Assembly (NCBI RefSeq): GCF_008831265.1 | Contig: NZ_VTTH01000001.1 | Span: 806,001 to 870,000 of the forward strand | Reading direction: 5' to 3' | DNA: 64,000 bases | Origin: Lacisediminimonas profundi | GTDB taxonomy: Bacteria > Pseudomonadota > Gammaproteobacteria > Burkholderiales > Burkholderiaceae_D | In this document: one piece after another, positions 42,854 to 53,828 of the stretch | Position numbering within the stretch: the stretch's first letter is position 1 | How the letters are laid out: each line of letters begins with the position of its first letter | The notes under the pieces: generated by a model | What the model was told of the DNA's origin: nothing | Databases searched by the model: none | Seen by the model: the letters and a program-made list of their open reading frames with translations, nothing else | Translations under genes and position numbers: made by a program

Positions 42854-43483
42854 CTATTTGTTGGCGTCCAGCAGACCCTGCTCGCGGATGAAGGCAATCA
42901 CGTCCTCCACCCCGTCACCGGTGCGCAGGTTGGTGAACACAAAGGGCCGCTCCCCGCGCTGTTTTTTTGCATCGCGTGCCATCACGTCCAGATCGGCGCC
43001 GACATGGGGCGCCAGGTCGGTCTTGTTGATGATCAGCAGGTCGGAACGGGTGATGCCGGGCCCGCCCTTGCGCGGTATTTTTTCGCCGCCGGCAACATCG
43101 ATCACATAGAGCGTCAGGTCCGACAGTTCGGGGCTGAAGGTCGCCGCCAGGTTGTCGCCGCCGGATTCGACCAGGATCAGGTCCAGGTCGGGAAAATCCG
43201 CGCTCATCCGGGCTATCGCCTCCAGGTTGATCGATGCATCTTCCCGAATCGCGGTATGCGGACAGCCGCCGGTTTCAACCCCCATCAGCCGTTCTGCCGG
43301 CAAGGCGTCCGCGCGCAGCAGGATCTCCATGTCCTCCTTGGTGTAGATGTCATTGGTGATCACGGCCATGTCGTAACGGTCGCGCATGCGCTTGCACAGC
43401 ATTTCGCACAGGGCAGTCTTGCCCGAACCGACCGGGCCGCCGATGCCGACGCGAAGCGGATTGTTTTGTCTGGAATTTGTCAT
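42854..43483 (-). CDS. ureG: Urease accessory GTPase UreG
   Basis: This 209-residue SIMIBI-class GTPase supplies energy for nickel insertion into urease. The P-loop is [17 protein letters not shown]. The metal-binding Cys-Pro-His motif occurs in [17 protein letters not shown], and [17 protein letters not shown] carries the base-specific NKxD. The start at 43483 is preceded by AGACATGAC; the longer frame overlaps ureF. It is the last gene of the urt-ure locus. Confidence 0.96.
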   Translation of the reverse strand: MTNSRQNNPLRVGIGGPVGSGKTALCEMLCKRMRDRYDMAVITNDIYTKEDMEILLRADALPAERLMGVETGGCPHTAIREDASINLEAIARMSADFPDLDLILVESGGDNLAATFSPELSDLTLYVIDVAGGEKIPRKGGPGITRSDLLIINKTDLAPHVGADLDVMARDAKKQRGERPFVFTNLRTGDGVEDVIAFIREQGLLDANK

Positions 43484-43547
43484 GTCTCTGGGATTGTAGT
43501 GTGCGTTGTGATCAAGCCTCGGGACCAAGCCACGAGCCGCCATTGTT

Positions 43548-44228
43548 TCAGGAGCGATAAAGCCTGCTGTACTGCGTTTCATGCCGCATCGACAGCAGGG
43601 ACAGGGATGGGCACCAGTTGCTGAGTTCGTCGTCGGCAAGGACGCGCGCAGTGGCCGCCGCCGTTTCCAGTTCGGGCCGCAACGACAGCAGCAAGCGCTG
43701 CCCGGCGACCTGTCCGAGCGGGACCGATTTGACGCACACCAGCACCTGGTTCTCGGCCCACGAAAACAGCATGCCGAGCAGCGCTTCCTCATGCGGCACG
43801 CCGAGTGCGACCGTGGCGAATGCCAGCGCAGTGGGGAAGGGCACTTCGTCCTGCTGCTGCAGCAAGGCCAGTAGCGGCGCATCGCCAATGTCGAGCGACT
43901 CCACCAGCTTCTTCAGCGAATAGCCCATCTGTATGGTTTCGGCGCGCAGTTCAGCGGTGTCGCGCGCGGCGATGAAGATGTCGCTCCACTGCGCGACGGC
44001 GTCGGCGTCACGTGCGGCGAACGCCATCATCAGCCGCCACAGCACTGGAGCTTCAAAGCGCGCCACCACCTGTTGCAGCACATCCACGATCCACGATCTT
44101 GCCGTGGCTTCGTCCGACACCAGGCCGATTTCCAGTGCGGCTTCCAGTCCCTGCGAATAGCTGTACGCGCCAACCGGCAGCGACGGGCTGGAAAATTGCA
44201 GCAGGTGCAGCAGCGCGGCGGCTTGCAT
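43548..44228 (-). CDS. ureF: Urease accessory protein UreF
   Basis: This 226-residue helical protein is needed for urease activation in complex with UreD and UreG. The N-terminal block [21 protein letters not shown] is diagnostic, followed by [20 protein letters not shown]. The conserved C-terminal part ends [14 protein letters not shown]. The start at 44228 is just before the ureE stop (44230), within the same strand and operon; the upstream frame runs through ureE. Confidence 0.95.
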   Translation of the reverse strand: MQAAALLHLLQFSSPSLPVGAYSYSQGLEAALEIGLVSDEATARSWIVDVLQQVVARFEAPVLWRLMMAFAARDADAVAQWSDIFIAARDTAELRAETIQMGYSLKKLVESLDIGDAPLLALLQQQDEVPFPTALAFATVALGVPHEEALLGMLFSWAENQVLVCVKSVPLGQVAGQRLLLSLRPELETAAATARVLADDELSNWCPSLSLLSMRHETQYSRLYRS

Positions 44229-44229
44229 G

Positions 44230-44745
44230 TCAGGTCGGATCGGATGGGCGGTGTATTTTCTGGCGTACCGGTATCGGCGCCAGCGGATTGTGTTCGCCAT
44301 GGTGGTGGTGGCCGCCGCCGTAGGCGCCGGACTCCGGCTCGAACGCAGCCTGTTCTTCCTCGACCCGTGCGCCCAGGCCCTCCAGCATGTCCTTGAGCAC
44401 GCTGTCGCAGCGAATGCGCAGGAACTGCCCGCCCGCCAGGTCCACCACTTGTGCTTGCGTATGGCGGTTGCCGAGGTGGAATGCACAGCGCAGCAGGGCG
44501 CGTGGCGAGTCGCAGCTGACGCGGTAGACCTGCTCGGCTGCGGCGCGCACGCGCACCACCCGGCCATCGTCTCCCAGCAACAGGTCGCCGTCGCGCAGCA
44601 CGGTGCCGCGTATGGTGAAGACGGCAGCTTCCTCACCGCTGGCGAGGCGCGCGCGCAAGCGGCTTTTTTCGCGGGCATCGTAGGGCAGCACCAATTCGTC
44701 ATCGACTGTTTCGGCCTGGTCGACCCTGGTATGTAGTGTCAGCAT
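44230..44745 (-). CDS. ureE: Urease nickel metallochaperone UreE
   Basis: This 171-residue UreE has the N-terminal peptide-binding-like domain (ARLASGEEAAVFTIRGTVLR) and the metal domain with AFHLGNRHTQAQ. The His-rich C-terminus GGGHHHHGEHNPLA binds extra nickel. The start is set at 44745, 9 bp after ureC (stop at 44754), because the longer frame overlaps ureC. It delivers nickel to UreG. Confidence 0.95.
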   Translation of the reverse strand: MLTLHTRVDQAETVDDELVLPYDAREKSRLRARLASGEEAAVFTIRGTVLRDGDLLLGDDGRVVRVRAAAEQVYRVSCDSPRALLRCAFHLGNRHTQAQVVDLAGGQFLRIRCDSVLKDMLEGLGARVEEEQAAFEPESGAYGGGHHHHGEHNPLAPIPVRQKIHRPSDPT

Positions 44746-44753
44746 GGATTCAA

Positions 44754-46483
<1,730 letters not shown>

Positions 46484-46487
<4 letters not shown>

Positions 46488-46792
46488 TTCAGCTTCCCCA
46501 TTACCTTGCCGTTGAAACCGAAGACGATGCGCTCGCCCGCCAGCGCAACCAGTTCCACGGTGCGGCTCTGGCCGGGCTCGAATCGCACCGCCGTGCCGGC
46601 GGCGATATTGAGCCGCATGCCATACCCTCGCTGGCGATCGAATTGCAGCGCCGGGTTGACCTCGAAAAAATGGAAATGCGAGCCGACCTGTATCGGCCGG
46701 TCGCCGCTGTTGGCGACGCTCAGCGTGGCCGTCTCGCGGCCACTGTTGAGCTCGATCTCGCCTGGTTCAATCAGCATTTCTCCCGGGATCAT
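46484..46792 (-). CDS. ureB: Urease beta subunit
   Basis: This 102-residue subunit begins [20 protein letters not shown] and contains [19 protein letters not shown], the conserved UreB core. It is a separate gene, as in most proteobacteria, rather than fused with ureA. It lies between ureA (9-bp gap) and ureC (ATGA overlap). Confidence 0.97.
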
Positions 46793-46801
46793 GGCTGCCT
46801 C

Positions 46802-47104
46802 TCAAGGAATGGGATGATGGACCGTCACCAGCTTGGTGCCGTCGGGGAAGGTGGCTTCCACCTGTATCTCGGGAATCATTTCGGCCACGCCGGGCATCAC
46901 GTCCTGGCGCGCCAGCACCCGCGTGCCTTCCGACATCAGTTCGGCCACGCTGCGGCCGTCGCGCGCGCCCTCCATGATTGCCGCGGTGATCAGCGCGACC
47001 GCTTCCGGATAATTGAGTTTCAGGCCCCGGGCGCGGCGCCGTTCCGCCAGCAGCGCGGCAGTGAAGATCAGCAATTTGTCTTTCTCACGGGGCGTCAGCT
47101 CCAT
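46802..47104 (-). CDS. ureA: Urease gamma subunit
   Basis: This 100-residue subunit starts [20 protein letters not shown] and has [20 protein letters not shown] and [20 protein letters not shown], matching UreA throughout. GGAGAAACC precedes the start. It forms the urease trimer of heterotrimers with UreB and UreC. Confidence 0.98.
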   Translation of the reverse strand: MELTPREKDKLLIFTAALLAERRRARGLKLNYPEAVALITAAIMEGARDGRSVAELMSEGTRVLARQDVMPGVAEMIPEIQVEATFPDGTKLVTVHHPIP

Positions 47105-47122
47105 GGGTTTCTCCTCAGGTAT

Positions 47123-47998
47123 TCAGGTATTCCAGATGCGGGGCGTGATGCCGGGATGGCCGAGCAGCGCCGGGCGCAGGTGGCGCCATGCGGCCAGCAT
47201 GGCATGGCGCGCAGCTTCGCTGCTGTTGCCGATGTAGCGTGCGACCAGCACTTGCTTGAGCTGGGTGACGCCGAAGCCCGGCGCCAGCGGCTCCAGCTCT
47301 TCGCGTAATTGCTGCAGCAGGGCGGCCGGCGCCGGCTTGCCGGCTGCAATCAGCGTCGCGCAGACGCTGTTGCCGGCCATGCCCACCGTGCTGCTCATTG
47401 CCCGCGCGCCCGCCTGCAGCCGGCCTTGTTCGAACCAGATCAGCTTGCCATCGCGGCGGATGCGCGTTCGCTGCGCCACGCTGCCGGACTCGAAACGCTC
47501 GCCGGAGGCGGTACGGCCCAGGCACAGGATTTCGCAGCCGATATAGCTTGCATGCGCAGCCAGTGAAATCTCGCTGTCCAGTTCGACTTGCGCGGCCTCG
47601 AAGAAGATGGTTTCCTGCGGCATCCATTCCAGCGATGCATGCGGACCGACCTCCATGCGCAATTGCTGACGCGAGGTGCGGCCATTGGCGCGATACCACT
47701 TGGCGGCGCCGGGCGACGCAATGAATGCGCTGGCATTGGCGCCTACTTCAAGTTCGACCGACAGCCGGTCGCCGCCGACGATGCCGCCGGGCGGATGAAC
47801 GATGATGGCATGACAGACCGCTGGCGATTCCGGGTAGAGCGGCTTCTGCACCCGCAAGGGGCCGCTGTGCCGGCGTTCCACAAGACGGGTGGTGCCGTGG
47901 TCGTCGGCAAAGCCCAGCGTCAGGTGCGCCTGCCAGGGCTCGGACTGGCGGGCAATGGCAGCGGGCGGGCCCGGCTCGAATGCGGTCTCTCGTTTCAT
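47123..47998 (-). CDS. ureD: Urease accessory protein UreD
   Basis: This 291-residue protein forms the activation complex on apo-urease with UreF and UreG. Blocks include HSGPLRVQKPLYPESPAVCH, HPPGGIVGGDRLSVELEV, LEWMPQETIFFEAAQ and RIRRDGKLIWFEQGRL. It starts 8 bp after urtE (stop at 48007), linking the transporter and enzyme parts of the locus. Confidence 0.96.
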   Translation of the reverse strand: MKRETAFEPGPPAAIARQSEPWQAHLTLGFADDHGTTRLVERRHSGPLRVQKPLYPESPAVCHAIIVHPPGGIVGGDRLSVELEVGANASAFIASPGAAKWYRANGRTSRQQLRMEVGPHASLEWMPQETIFFEAAQVELDSEISLAAHASYIGCEILCLGRTASGERFESGSVAQRTRIRRDGKLIWFEQGRLQAGARAMSSTVGMAGNSVCATLIAAGKPAPAALLQQLREELEPLAPGFGVTQLKQVLVARYIGNSSEAARHAMLAAWRHLRPALLGHPGITPRIWNT

Positions 47999-48006
47999 CG
48001 TAAAAA

Positions 48007-48705
48007 CTATACTGCCAGGTGTCGCTTCACGTTCTCGCTATTCATCTGCGCCTGCAGGCCTGTGGCCACTACTTCACCGCGTGACAGCACGACGAATTTA
48101 TCGGCCAGCGCTTGCGCGAAATCGAAGTATTGCTCGCACAGAAGGATCGCCATGTCGCCGCGCTCGCGCAGCAGGCGGATCACACGCTCGATATCCTTGA
48201 TGATGGACGGCTGTATGCCCTCGGTCGGTTCATCCAGGATGATCAGGCTGGGCTCGGCCAGCAGCGCGCGCGCAATAGCCAGCTGCTGTTGCTGGCCACC
48301 CGACAGGTCGCCACCGCGCCGCCCCAGCATCTCCTTGAGCACCGGAAACAGTTCATAGACCTCGCCTTTGATGGTCGATGCCTTGCGTCCTGGCATGCAC
48401 GCCATGCCCATCAGCAGGTTTTCCTCGACCGTCAGGCGGGCAAAGATTTCACGGCCCTGCGGAACATAGGCGATTCCCAGCGCCGCCCGCTGGTGCGGCT
48501 TGAGCCTGGTGATGTCGTGGCCGCCGAACCGGACCTGGCCGCTGGCGGTCGGCAGCACGCCCGTCAGGCATTTGAGCAGCGTGGTCTTGCCCACGCCGTT
48601 GCGACCCAGCAGTGTCAGGCATTCGCCTTTTTCCACATTGAGAGAAACGCCGCGCAGCGTGTGGGAGGAGCCGTAGTACTGGTTCAGGTCGCTGACATTG
48701 AGCAT
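48007..48705 (-). CDS. urtE: Urea ABC transporter ATP-binding protein UrtE
   Basis: This 232-residue LivF-type ATPase has Walker A LGRNGVGKTTLLKCL, Q-loop YVPQGREIFARLTV, signature LSGGQQQQLAIARAL and Walker B LIILDEPTEGIQPSII. The H-loop is the atypical CEQYFDFAQAL (Glu-Gln), as in many UrtE/LivF proteins. It is the second ATPase of the UrtDE pair. Distance to urtD is 27 bp. Confidence 0.95.
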   Translation of the reverse strand: MLNVSDLNQYYGSSHTLRGVSLNVEKGECLTLLGRNGVGKTTLLKCLTGVLPTASGQVRFGGHDITRLKPHQRAALGIAYVPQGREIFARLTVEENLLMGMACMPGRKASTIKGEVYELFPVLKEMLGRRGGDLSGGQQQQLAIARALLAEPSLIILDEPTEGIQPSIIKDIERVIRLLRERGDMAILLCEQYFDFAQALADKFVVLSRGEVVATGLQAQMNSENVKRHLAV

Positions 48706-48732
48706 GATGTTGTTCTCGTTCTGTTCTATGGG

Positions 48733-49575
48733 CTAGCGGCCGAGGTAGACCTCGATTACCCGCTCGTCCGACTGGACCTGCTGCATGTTTCCTTCCGCCA
48801 GCACCGAGCCTTCATGCAGCACGGTCACCTTGCCGTCGCGGGCAATTTCCTCGACAAAAGCCATGTCGTGTTCGACCACCATGATCGAATGCTTGCCGCG
48901 CAGTTCGTTCAGCAATTCCGCAGTGCGTGCGGTCTCCGCGTCCGACATGCCGGCCACCGGCTCATCGAGCAGCAGCAGTTGCGGCTCCTGCATCAGCAGC
49001 ATGCCGATCTCCAGCCATTGCTTCTGGCCGTGCGACAGCAAACCGGCCAGGCGCTGTTCCTGGCCCTGCAGGCGGATCAGCTTCAGGATTTCGTCGATCT
49101 TGCCTCTCTGCTCCGAGTTCAGCCTGAAGAAAAGGGTAGGACGCACCCGCTTGTTGGTCTTCATCGCCAGTTCCAGGTTCTCGAACACCGTGTGCTGCTC
49201 GAACACGGTCGGACGCTGGAACTTGCGGCCGATGCCGAAGTGCGCGATGTCGTACTCGGTCATCTGCGTCAGGTCCAGGGTCTGGCCGAACCATGCGGTG
49301 CCCGCGGTGGGGCGGGTCTTGCCGGTGATCACATCCATCATCGTGGTCTTGCCGGCGCCATTGGGGCCGATGATGCAACGCAGTTCGCCCACCGAGATGT
49401 CCAGCGACAGCTTGTTGAGCGCCTTGAAGCCGTCGAAGGACACGGTGATGTCATCCAGGTACAGGATCGCGCCGTGTGCAGTGTCGACGCCTTCCGGCTT
49501 GATGCGGCCGTATCCGGCCGCGCTGTCGCCGGGTTCGCTCTGGTAGCCCTGGTTGGGCTGCAGGACCTCGGTCAT
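48733..49575 (-). CDS. urtD: Urea ABC transporter ATP-binding protein UrtD
   Basis: This 280-residue LivG-type ATPase has Walker A IGPNGAGKTTMMDVITGK, signature-like LSHGQKQWLEIGM, Walker B LLLLDEPVAGMSD and H-loop VVEHDMAFV. The LSHGQ signature and PVAGMSD are typical of UrtD. About 35 residues precede the nucleotide-binding domain. The start at 49575 overlaps the urtC stop by ATGA; a longer frame runs into urtC. Confidence 0.95.
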   Translation of the reverse strand: MTEVLQPNQGYQSEPGDSAAGYGRIKPEGVDTAHGAILYLDDITVSFDGFKALNKLSLDISVGELRCIIGPNGAGKTTMMDVITGKTRPTAGTAWFGQTLDLTQMTEYDIAHFGIGRKFQRPTVFEQHTVFENLELAMKTNKRVRPTLFFRLNSEQRGKIDEILKLIRLQGQEQRLAGLLSHGQKQWLEIGMLLMQEPQLLLLDEPVAGMSDAETARTAELLNELRGKHSIMVVEHDMAFVEEIARDGKVTVLHEGSVLAEGNMQQVQSDERVIEVYLGR

Positions 49576-50744
49576 GGCTTCTCCTTGCGCAGCTTGCCGG
49601 CCAGGCCGAGCATGCCCTGCGGCATGAACAGCGTGACCAGGATGAACAGCAGGCCCAGCGCATACAGCCACAGGTCCGGGAATGCGCCGGTGAACCAGCT
49701 TTTCAGGCCGTTGACCGAGAACGCGCCGATGATGGGTCCAAGCAGCGTGCCGCGGCCGCCGACTGCGGCCCAGATCACCATTTCGATCGAGTTCGCCGGC
49801 GACATTTCGGAGGGATTGATGATGCCGACCTGCGGCACGTAGAGCGCGCCGGCGATGCCGCACAGGACTGCCGACAGGGTCCAGACGAACAGCTTGAAGT
49901 ACAGCGGGTTGTAGCCGATGAACATCAGCCGCGACTCCGAGTCGCGCACTGCCTGCAGCACGCGGCCGAGCTTGGAGCGCACAATCCAGCGGCACAGCAG
50001 CAGCGAGCCGAGCAATGCCGCCAGCGTGACCAGGTACAGCACTGCCTTGGTGGAGGGCGCGGTGATGGTGAATCCGAGGATGCGCTTGAAATCGGTGAAG
50101 CCGTTGTTGCCGCCGAAGCCGGTGTCATTGCGGAAGAACAGCAGCATGAAGGCGAAGGTCATCGCCTGCGTGATGATCGAGAAGTACACGCCCTTGATGC
50201 GCGAGCGGAAGGCGAAGTAGCCGAAGATGAAGGCCAGCACGCCCGGCACCAGCACCACCAGCGCCATGCAATACCAGAAGTTGTCGGTGAAGTTCCAGTA
50301 CCAGGGGTAGGTCTTCCAGTCGAGGAACACCATGAAGTCGGGCAAGGTGCTCTGGTAGACGCCGTCGCGGCCGATCGCGCGCATCAGGTACATGCCGTGG
50401 GCATAGCCGCCTAGTGCGAAGAACACGCCGTGGCCCAGTGAAAGAATGCCGGTATAGCCCCAGACCAGGTCGAGCGCGAGCGCCGCCATCGCGTAGCACA
50501 TGAACTTGCCGATCAGCGCCACCGTGTAGCCGGATATGTGCAGCGCATGGCCGGCCGGGAAAGCCAGGTTCAGCAGCGGCAGCACGGCCAGTGCCAGGGT
50601 GCAGGCCGCGATCGCAATCCATGCGGGCCGGCTGAACATGCTTCCGTTCACGAGGCTGCCGCCGGCCGGCGCGGCCGGCACCGGACCGGTTGCCGCGCCC
50701 GGAGGGGTGGAAGATGCGGGGGACGCTGCTGGATGGGCACTCAT
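49572..50744 (-). CDS. urtC: Urea ABC transporter permease UrtC
   Basis: This 390-residue LivM-type permease has a Pro/Ala-rich cytoplasmic N-terminus (about residues 1-35) and roughly ten hydrophobic segments. They include the block YTGILSLGHGVFFALGGYAH and VQSTLPDF-like loops, then AGALYVPQVGIINPSEMSPA and WAAVGGRGTLLGPIIGA. Both ends overlap neighbours by ATGA (urtB upstream, urtD downstream). Confidence 0.95.
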   Translation of the reverse strand: MSAHPAASPASSTPPGAATGPVPAAPAGGSLVNGSMFSRPAWIAIAACTLALAVLPLLNLAFPAGHALHISGYTVALIGKFMCYAMAALALDLVWGYTGILSLGHGVFFALGGYAHGMYLMRAIGRDGVYQSTLPDFMVFLDWKTYPWYWNFTDNFWYCMALVVLVPGVLAFIFGYFAFRSRIKGVYFSIITQAMTFAFMLLFFRNDTGFGGNNGFTDFKRILGFTITAPSTKAVLYLVTLAALLGSLLLCRWIVRSKLGRVLQAVRDSESRLMFIGYNPLYFKLFVWTLSAVLCGIAGALYVPQVGIINPSEMSPANSIEMVIWAAVGGRGTLLGPIIGAFSVNGLKSWFTGAFPDLWLYALGLLFILVTLFMPQGMLGLAGKLRKEKP

Positions 50745-52345
50745 TCGACGCTCCTGCCTTTCAGGGCAAACAGGCCCTGCGGACGTTTCTGGATGAAGAT
50801 GATGATGAACACCAGGATCGCGATCTTGGCCAGCACGGCGCCAGCGACCGGCTCCAGGAACTTGTTGATCTCGCCCAGGCCGAACGCGGCGATGACAGTG
50901 CCGGCCAATTGGCCAACCCCGCCCAGTACCACCACCATGAAGGAATCGACGATATACGCCTGGCCCAGGTCGGGGCCGACGTTACCCAGTTGCGACAGCG
51001 CGACACCGCCCAGCCCGGCAATGCCGGAGCCGAGGCCGAAGGTCATCATGTCGATGCGTCCGGTCGGCACGCCGACGCAGTCCGCCATACGCCGGTTCTG
51101 CGTCACGGCCCGCACGAAAAGGCCGAGGCGGGTCTTGTTCAGGATCAGCCAGACGGCAACCACCACGCACATCGCAAACAGGATGATGACGATCCGGTTC
51201 CACGACAGCACCAGGCTGTCCAGCACGGTAATGCCGCCCGACATCCAGCTCGGATTGGAGACTTCGACGTTCTGGGCGCCGAAGATGGAGCGTACCGACT
51301 GCATCAGCACCAGGCTGATGCCCCAGGTGGCGAGCAGTGTTTCAAGTGGACGCCCGTACAGCCAGCGGATCACGGTGCGCTCCAGCAGGATGCCGATCGC
51401 CGCGGCAACCAGGAAGGCGGCGGGCAGGGCGACCACCAGGTACAGGTCGATCGAGTCCGGCATGAACTTGCGGAACATCGTCTGGCAGACGTAGGTGGTG
51501 TAGGCGCCGATCATCAGCAGCTCGCCGTGCGCCATGTTGATGATGCCCATCAGGCCGAATGTGATCGCCAGCCCCAGCGCCGCCAGCAACAGCACGCTGC
51601 CGAGCGAGACCCCGTAGAACAGGTTGCCGATGAATTCGGTGCGCGCCAGGCGGCCGTTGATGTTGTTGAGCGTCGCGACCGCAGCCAGGCGGACCGATTC
51701 GTCCGCTTCCATGTAAGTGCCGTCCGGATTTTTCTTCAGCATTTTTTCCAGTACCGGCTTCAGGCTGGCATTGCTGCTGCCGGCCAGCGACACCACCGCC
51801 GCGCGTCGCAGCGCGGCATCCGGGGACTGCAGGTTGACGGTTGCTGCCGCCAGTTGCAGCGTGGCCTTGATACCCGGGTCGGCTTCTTTCTCCAGCGCCT
51901 TGTTGATCAGGGGCGCCTGGGCCGGGTCGATGTTCTTCAGCAGCGCGGCCGCGGCTGCGCGCCTCTGGGCGGCGTCAGGCGATAGCAATTGCAGGCCCGA
52001 GAGCGCACTGTCGACGGCAGCCCGCAAGCGGTTGTTGACGGTCACGGTGTCGATGCCATCGGGCGCGTTGGCGGTCTTGCCGGTCGCAGGATCCCAGGCC
52101 TTGTTGTCCTCGACCACCAGCACCTGTCCTTCGGGCGTGGCGAACAGCACATCGTCTTTCAGCGCGTTCAGCACCTTCAGCGCATCCTCGTTGGCCAGCG
52201 CGGCAATCTTGCCGATCGCTTCCACGCGCGCATCCGGGTCATCTCCGGCCAGCGGCTTGAGCAAGGCCGGATCGATGGCAGCATGGGCCAGTGCGGCGCA
52301 GGCAAGCAGGGCGGCGCAGGCAATGATTTTTTTCAGCTGTTTCAT
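50741..52345 (-). CDS. urtB: Urea ABC transporter permease UrtB
   Basis: This 534-residue LivH-type permease has a signal-like N-terminus (MKQLKKIIACAALLACAALA) and a long N-terminal extension of Ala-rich helical repeats (about residues 22-235), usual in proteobacterial UrtB. The membrane part begins GVSLGSVLLLAALGLAITFG and includes the block NMAHGELLMIGAYTTY. The start at 52345 is preceded, on its strand, by the 13-bp repeat region that separates it from urtA. Confidence 0.95.
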   Translation of the reverse strand: MKQLKKIIACAALLACAALAHAAIDPALLKPLAGDDPDARVEAIGKIAALANEDALKVLNALKDDVLFATPEGQVLVVEDNKAWDPATGKTANAPDGIDTVTVNNRLRAAVDSALSGLQLLSPDAAQRRAAAAALLKNIDPAQAPLINKALEKEADPGIKATLQLAAATVNLQSPDAALRRAAVVSLAGSSNASLKPVLEKMLKKNPDGTYMEADESVRLAAVATLNNINGRLARTEFIGNLFYGVSLGSVLLLAALGLAITFGLMGIINMAHGELLMIGAYTTYVCQTMFRKFMPDSIDLYLVVALPAAFLVAAAIGILLERTVIRWLYGRPLETLLATWGISLVLMQSVRSIFGAQNVEVSNPSWMSGGITVLDSLVLSWNRIVIILFAMCVVVAVWLILNKTRLGLFVRAVTQNRRMADCVGVPTGRIDMMTFGLGSGIAGLGGVALSQLGNVGPDLGQAYIVDSFMVVVLGGVGQLAGTVIAAFGLGEINKFLEPVAGAVLAKIAILVFIIIFIQKRPQGLFALKGRSVE

Positions 52346-52387
52346 GTTGTGGCGCTTTCTGCTGATGTCTGCCGGGACTTGGTGGCA

Positions 52388-52478
52388 GCCTTGCGGCCAA
52401 GCTTGCGGGCAAAGGTTGCGGGCAAAAGCGGCTGGCAAATGCGGCTGGCAAATGCGGCTGGCAAAAGAGGCGGGCAAA
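52388..52478. repeat. 13-bp tandem repeat, seven units, between urtA and urtB
   Basis: The units (plus strand) are GCCTTGCGGCCAA, GCTTGCGGGCAAA, GGTTGCGGGCAAA, AGCGGCTGGCAAA, TGCGGCTGGCAAA (twice) and AGAGGCGGGCAAA. The last seven bases are nearly constant. The array lies in the 229-bp untranslated stretch after the urtA stop and about 40 bp before the urtB ATG. The other genes of the locus are separated by at most 64 bp or overlap. Confidence 0.85.
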
Positions 52479-52574
52479 AAAAAGCCGGTGCGTGGAGAAC
52501 GTAGGCAACCACGCCCCGGCGTTTGCTACATGCCTTGGAAATCCTCCCCGGCGAACTGCGGGTAGGCCGCCCCA

Positions 52575-53828
52575 TTACATGTTTTGCTTGCCTTCGTTAC
52601 CAGCGATGAACGGGCTCCATGGCTGGGCGCGCACCGGCTGCTTGGTCTTCCATACCACCTTGAACTGACCGTCGCCCTTGATCTCGCCGATCATGACCGG
52701 CTTGTGCAAGTGGTGATTGGTCTTGTCCATCGTCAGCGTGAAGCCGGACGGCGACTTGAAGGTCTGGCCGCCCATCGCCGCGATCACCTTGTCGGTATCG
52801 GTCGACTTGGCTTTTTCCACTGCCTGCTTCCACATGTGGATGCCGACATAGGTGGCTTCCATCGGGTCGTTGGTCACGACCGTGTTCGCGTTCGGCAGCT
52901 TCTTGGCCTTGGCGTAGGCTTTCCATTGCTTGATGAAGGCGTCATTGACCGGGCTCTTCACCGACTGGAAGTAGTTCCAGGCGGCGAGGTGGCCGAGCAG
53001 CGGCTTGGTATCGACGCCGCGCAATTCCTCTTCACCCACCGAGAACGCCACCACTGGCACATCGGTTGCCTTCAGGCCGGCGTTGCCCAGTTCCTTGTAG
53101 AAAGGAACGTTGGAGTCGCCATTGATGGTGGAGATGACGGCAGTTTTGCCGCCGGCCGCGAACTTCTTGATGTTGGCGACGATGGTCTGGTAATCGGAAT
53201 GGCCGAATGGGGTGTAGACCTCGTCGATGTCGCTTTCCTTGACGCCCTTGGACTTCAGGAATGCGCGCAGGATCTTGTTGGTGGTGCGCGGATAGACGTA
53301 GTCAGTGCCCAGCAGCACGAAGCGCTTGGCGCCGCCGCCGTCCTTGGACATCAGGTACTCGACCGCCGGAATCGCTTGCTGGTTGGGCGCCGCACCGGTG
53401 TAGAACACGTTCTTTTCCAGTTCCTCGCCTTCATATTGCACCGGATAGAACAGCAGGTTGTTGGTTTCCTTGAAAACCGGCAGCACCGACTTGCGCGATA
53501 CCGAAGTCCAGCATCCGAACACGACGGAGACCTTGTCCTGGCTGATCAGCTGGCGCGCTTTCTCTGCGAAAAGCGGCCAATTGGAGGCCGGATCGACCAC
53601 CACGGCTTCCAGTTTCTTGCCCAGTACGCCGCCCTTGGCGTTGATCTCGTCAATGGTCATCAGCGCGACGTCTTTCAGCGAGGTCTCGGAAATGGCCATG
53701 GTGCCGGACAGCGAATGCAGAATGCCAACCTTGATGGTGTCGGCGGCAATTGCGCTGGGGAGCCAGGCAGCAGTAACCAGGGCGAGAGCGCCTGCGGCTG
53801 TCGCTTTCAATGCGGTACGTCGGGACAT
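52575..53828 (-). CDS. urtA: Urea ABC transporter substrate-binding protein UrtA
   Basis: This 417-residue periplasmic urea-binding protein has a twin-arginine-like signal MSRRTALKATAAGALALV and cleavage near AIAADT. The mature part has VGILHSLSGTMAISETSLKD, FGCWTSVSRKSVLPVFKETN, LFYPVQYEGEELEKNVFYTG and VVTNDPMEATYVGIHMWKQA, all diagnostic of UrtA rather than amino-acid binding proteins. The ATG at 53828 is preceded by CAGGAGTTTCT. It is the first gene of the locus; a -24/-12 promoter lies about 60 bp upstream. Confidence 0.96.
   Translation of the reverse strand: MSRRTALKATAAGALALVTAAWLPSAIAADTIKVGILHSLSGTMAISETSLKDVALMTIDEINAKGGVLGKKLEAVVVDPASNWPLFAEKARQLISQDKVSVVFGCWTSVSRKSVLPVFKETNNLLFYPVQYEGEELEKNVFYTGAAPNQQAIPAVEYLMSKDGGGAKRFVLLGTDYVYPRTTNKILRAFLKSKGVKESDIDEVYTPFGHSDYQTIVANIKKFAAGGKTAVISTINGDSNVPFYKELGNAGLKATDVPVVAFSVGEEELRGVDTKPLLGHLAAWNYFQSVKSPVNDAFIKQWKAYAKAKKLPNANTVVTNDPMEATYVGIHMWKQAVEKAKSTDTDKVIAAMGGQTFKSPSGFTLTMDKTNHHLHKPVMIGEIKGDGQFKVVWKTKQPVRAQPWSPFIAGNEGKQNM

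Noticed and set aside
52388-52478. The 13-bp array considered as a CRISPR.
   Set aside because: Units are contiguous without spacers and far too short for CRISPR repeats; no cas gene is present.
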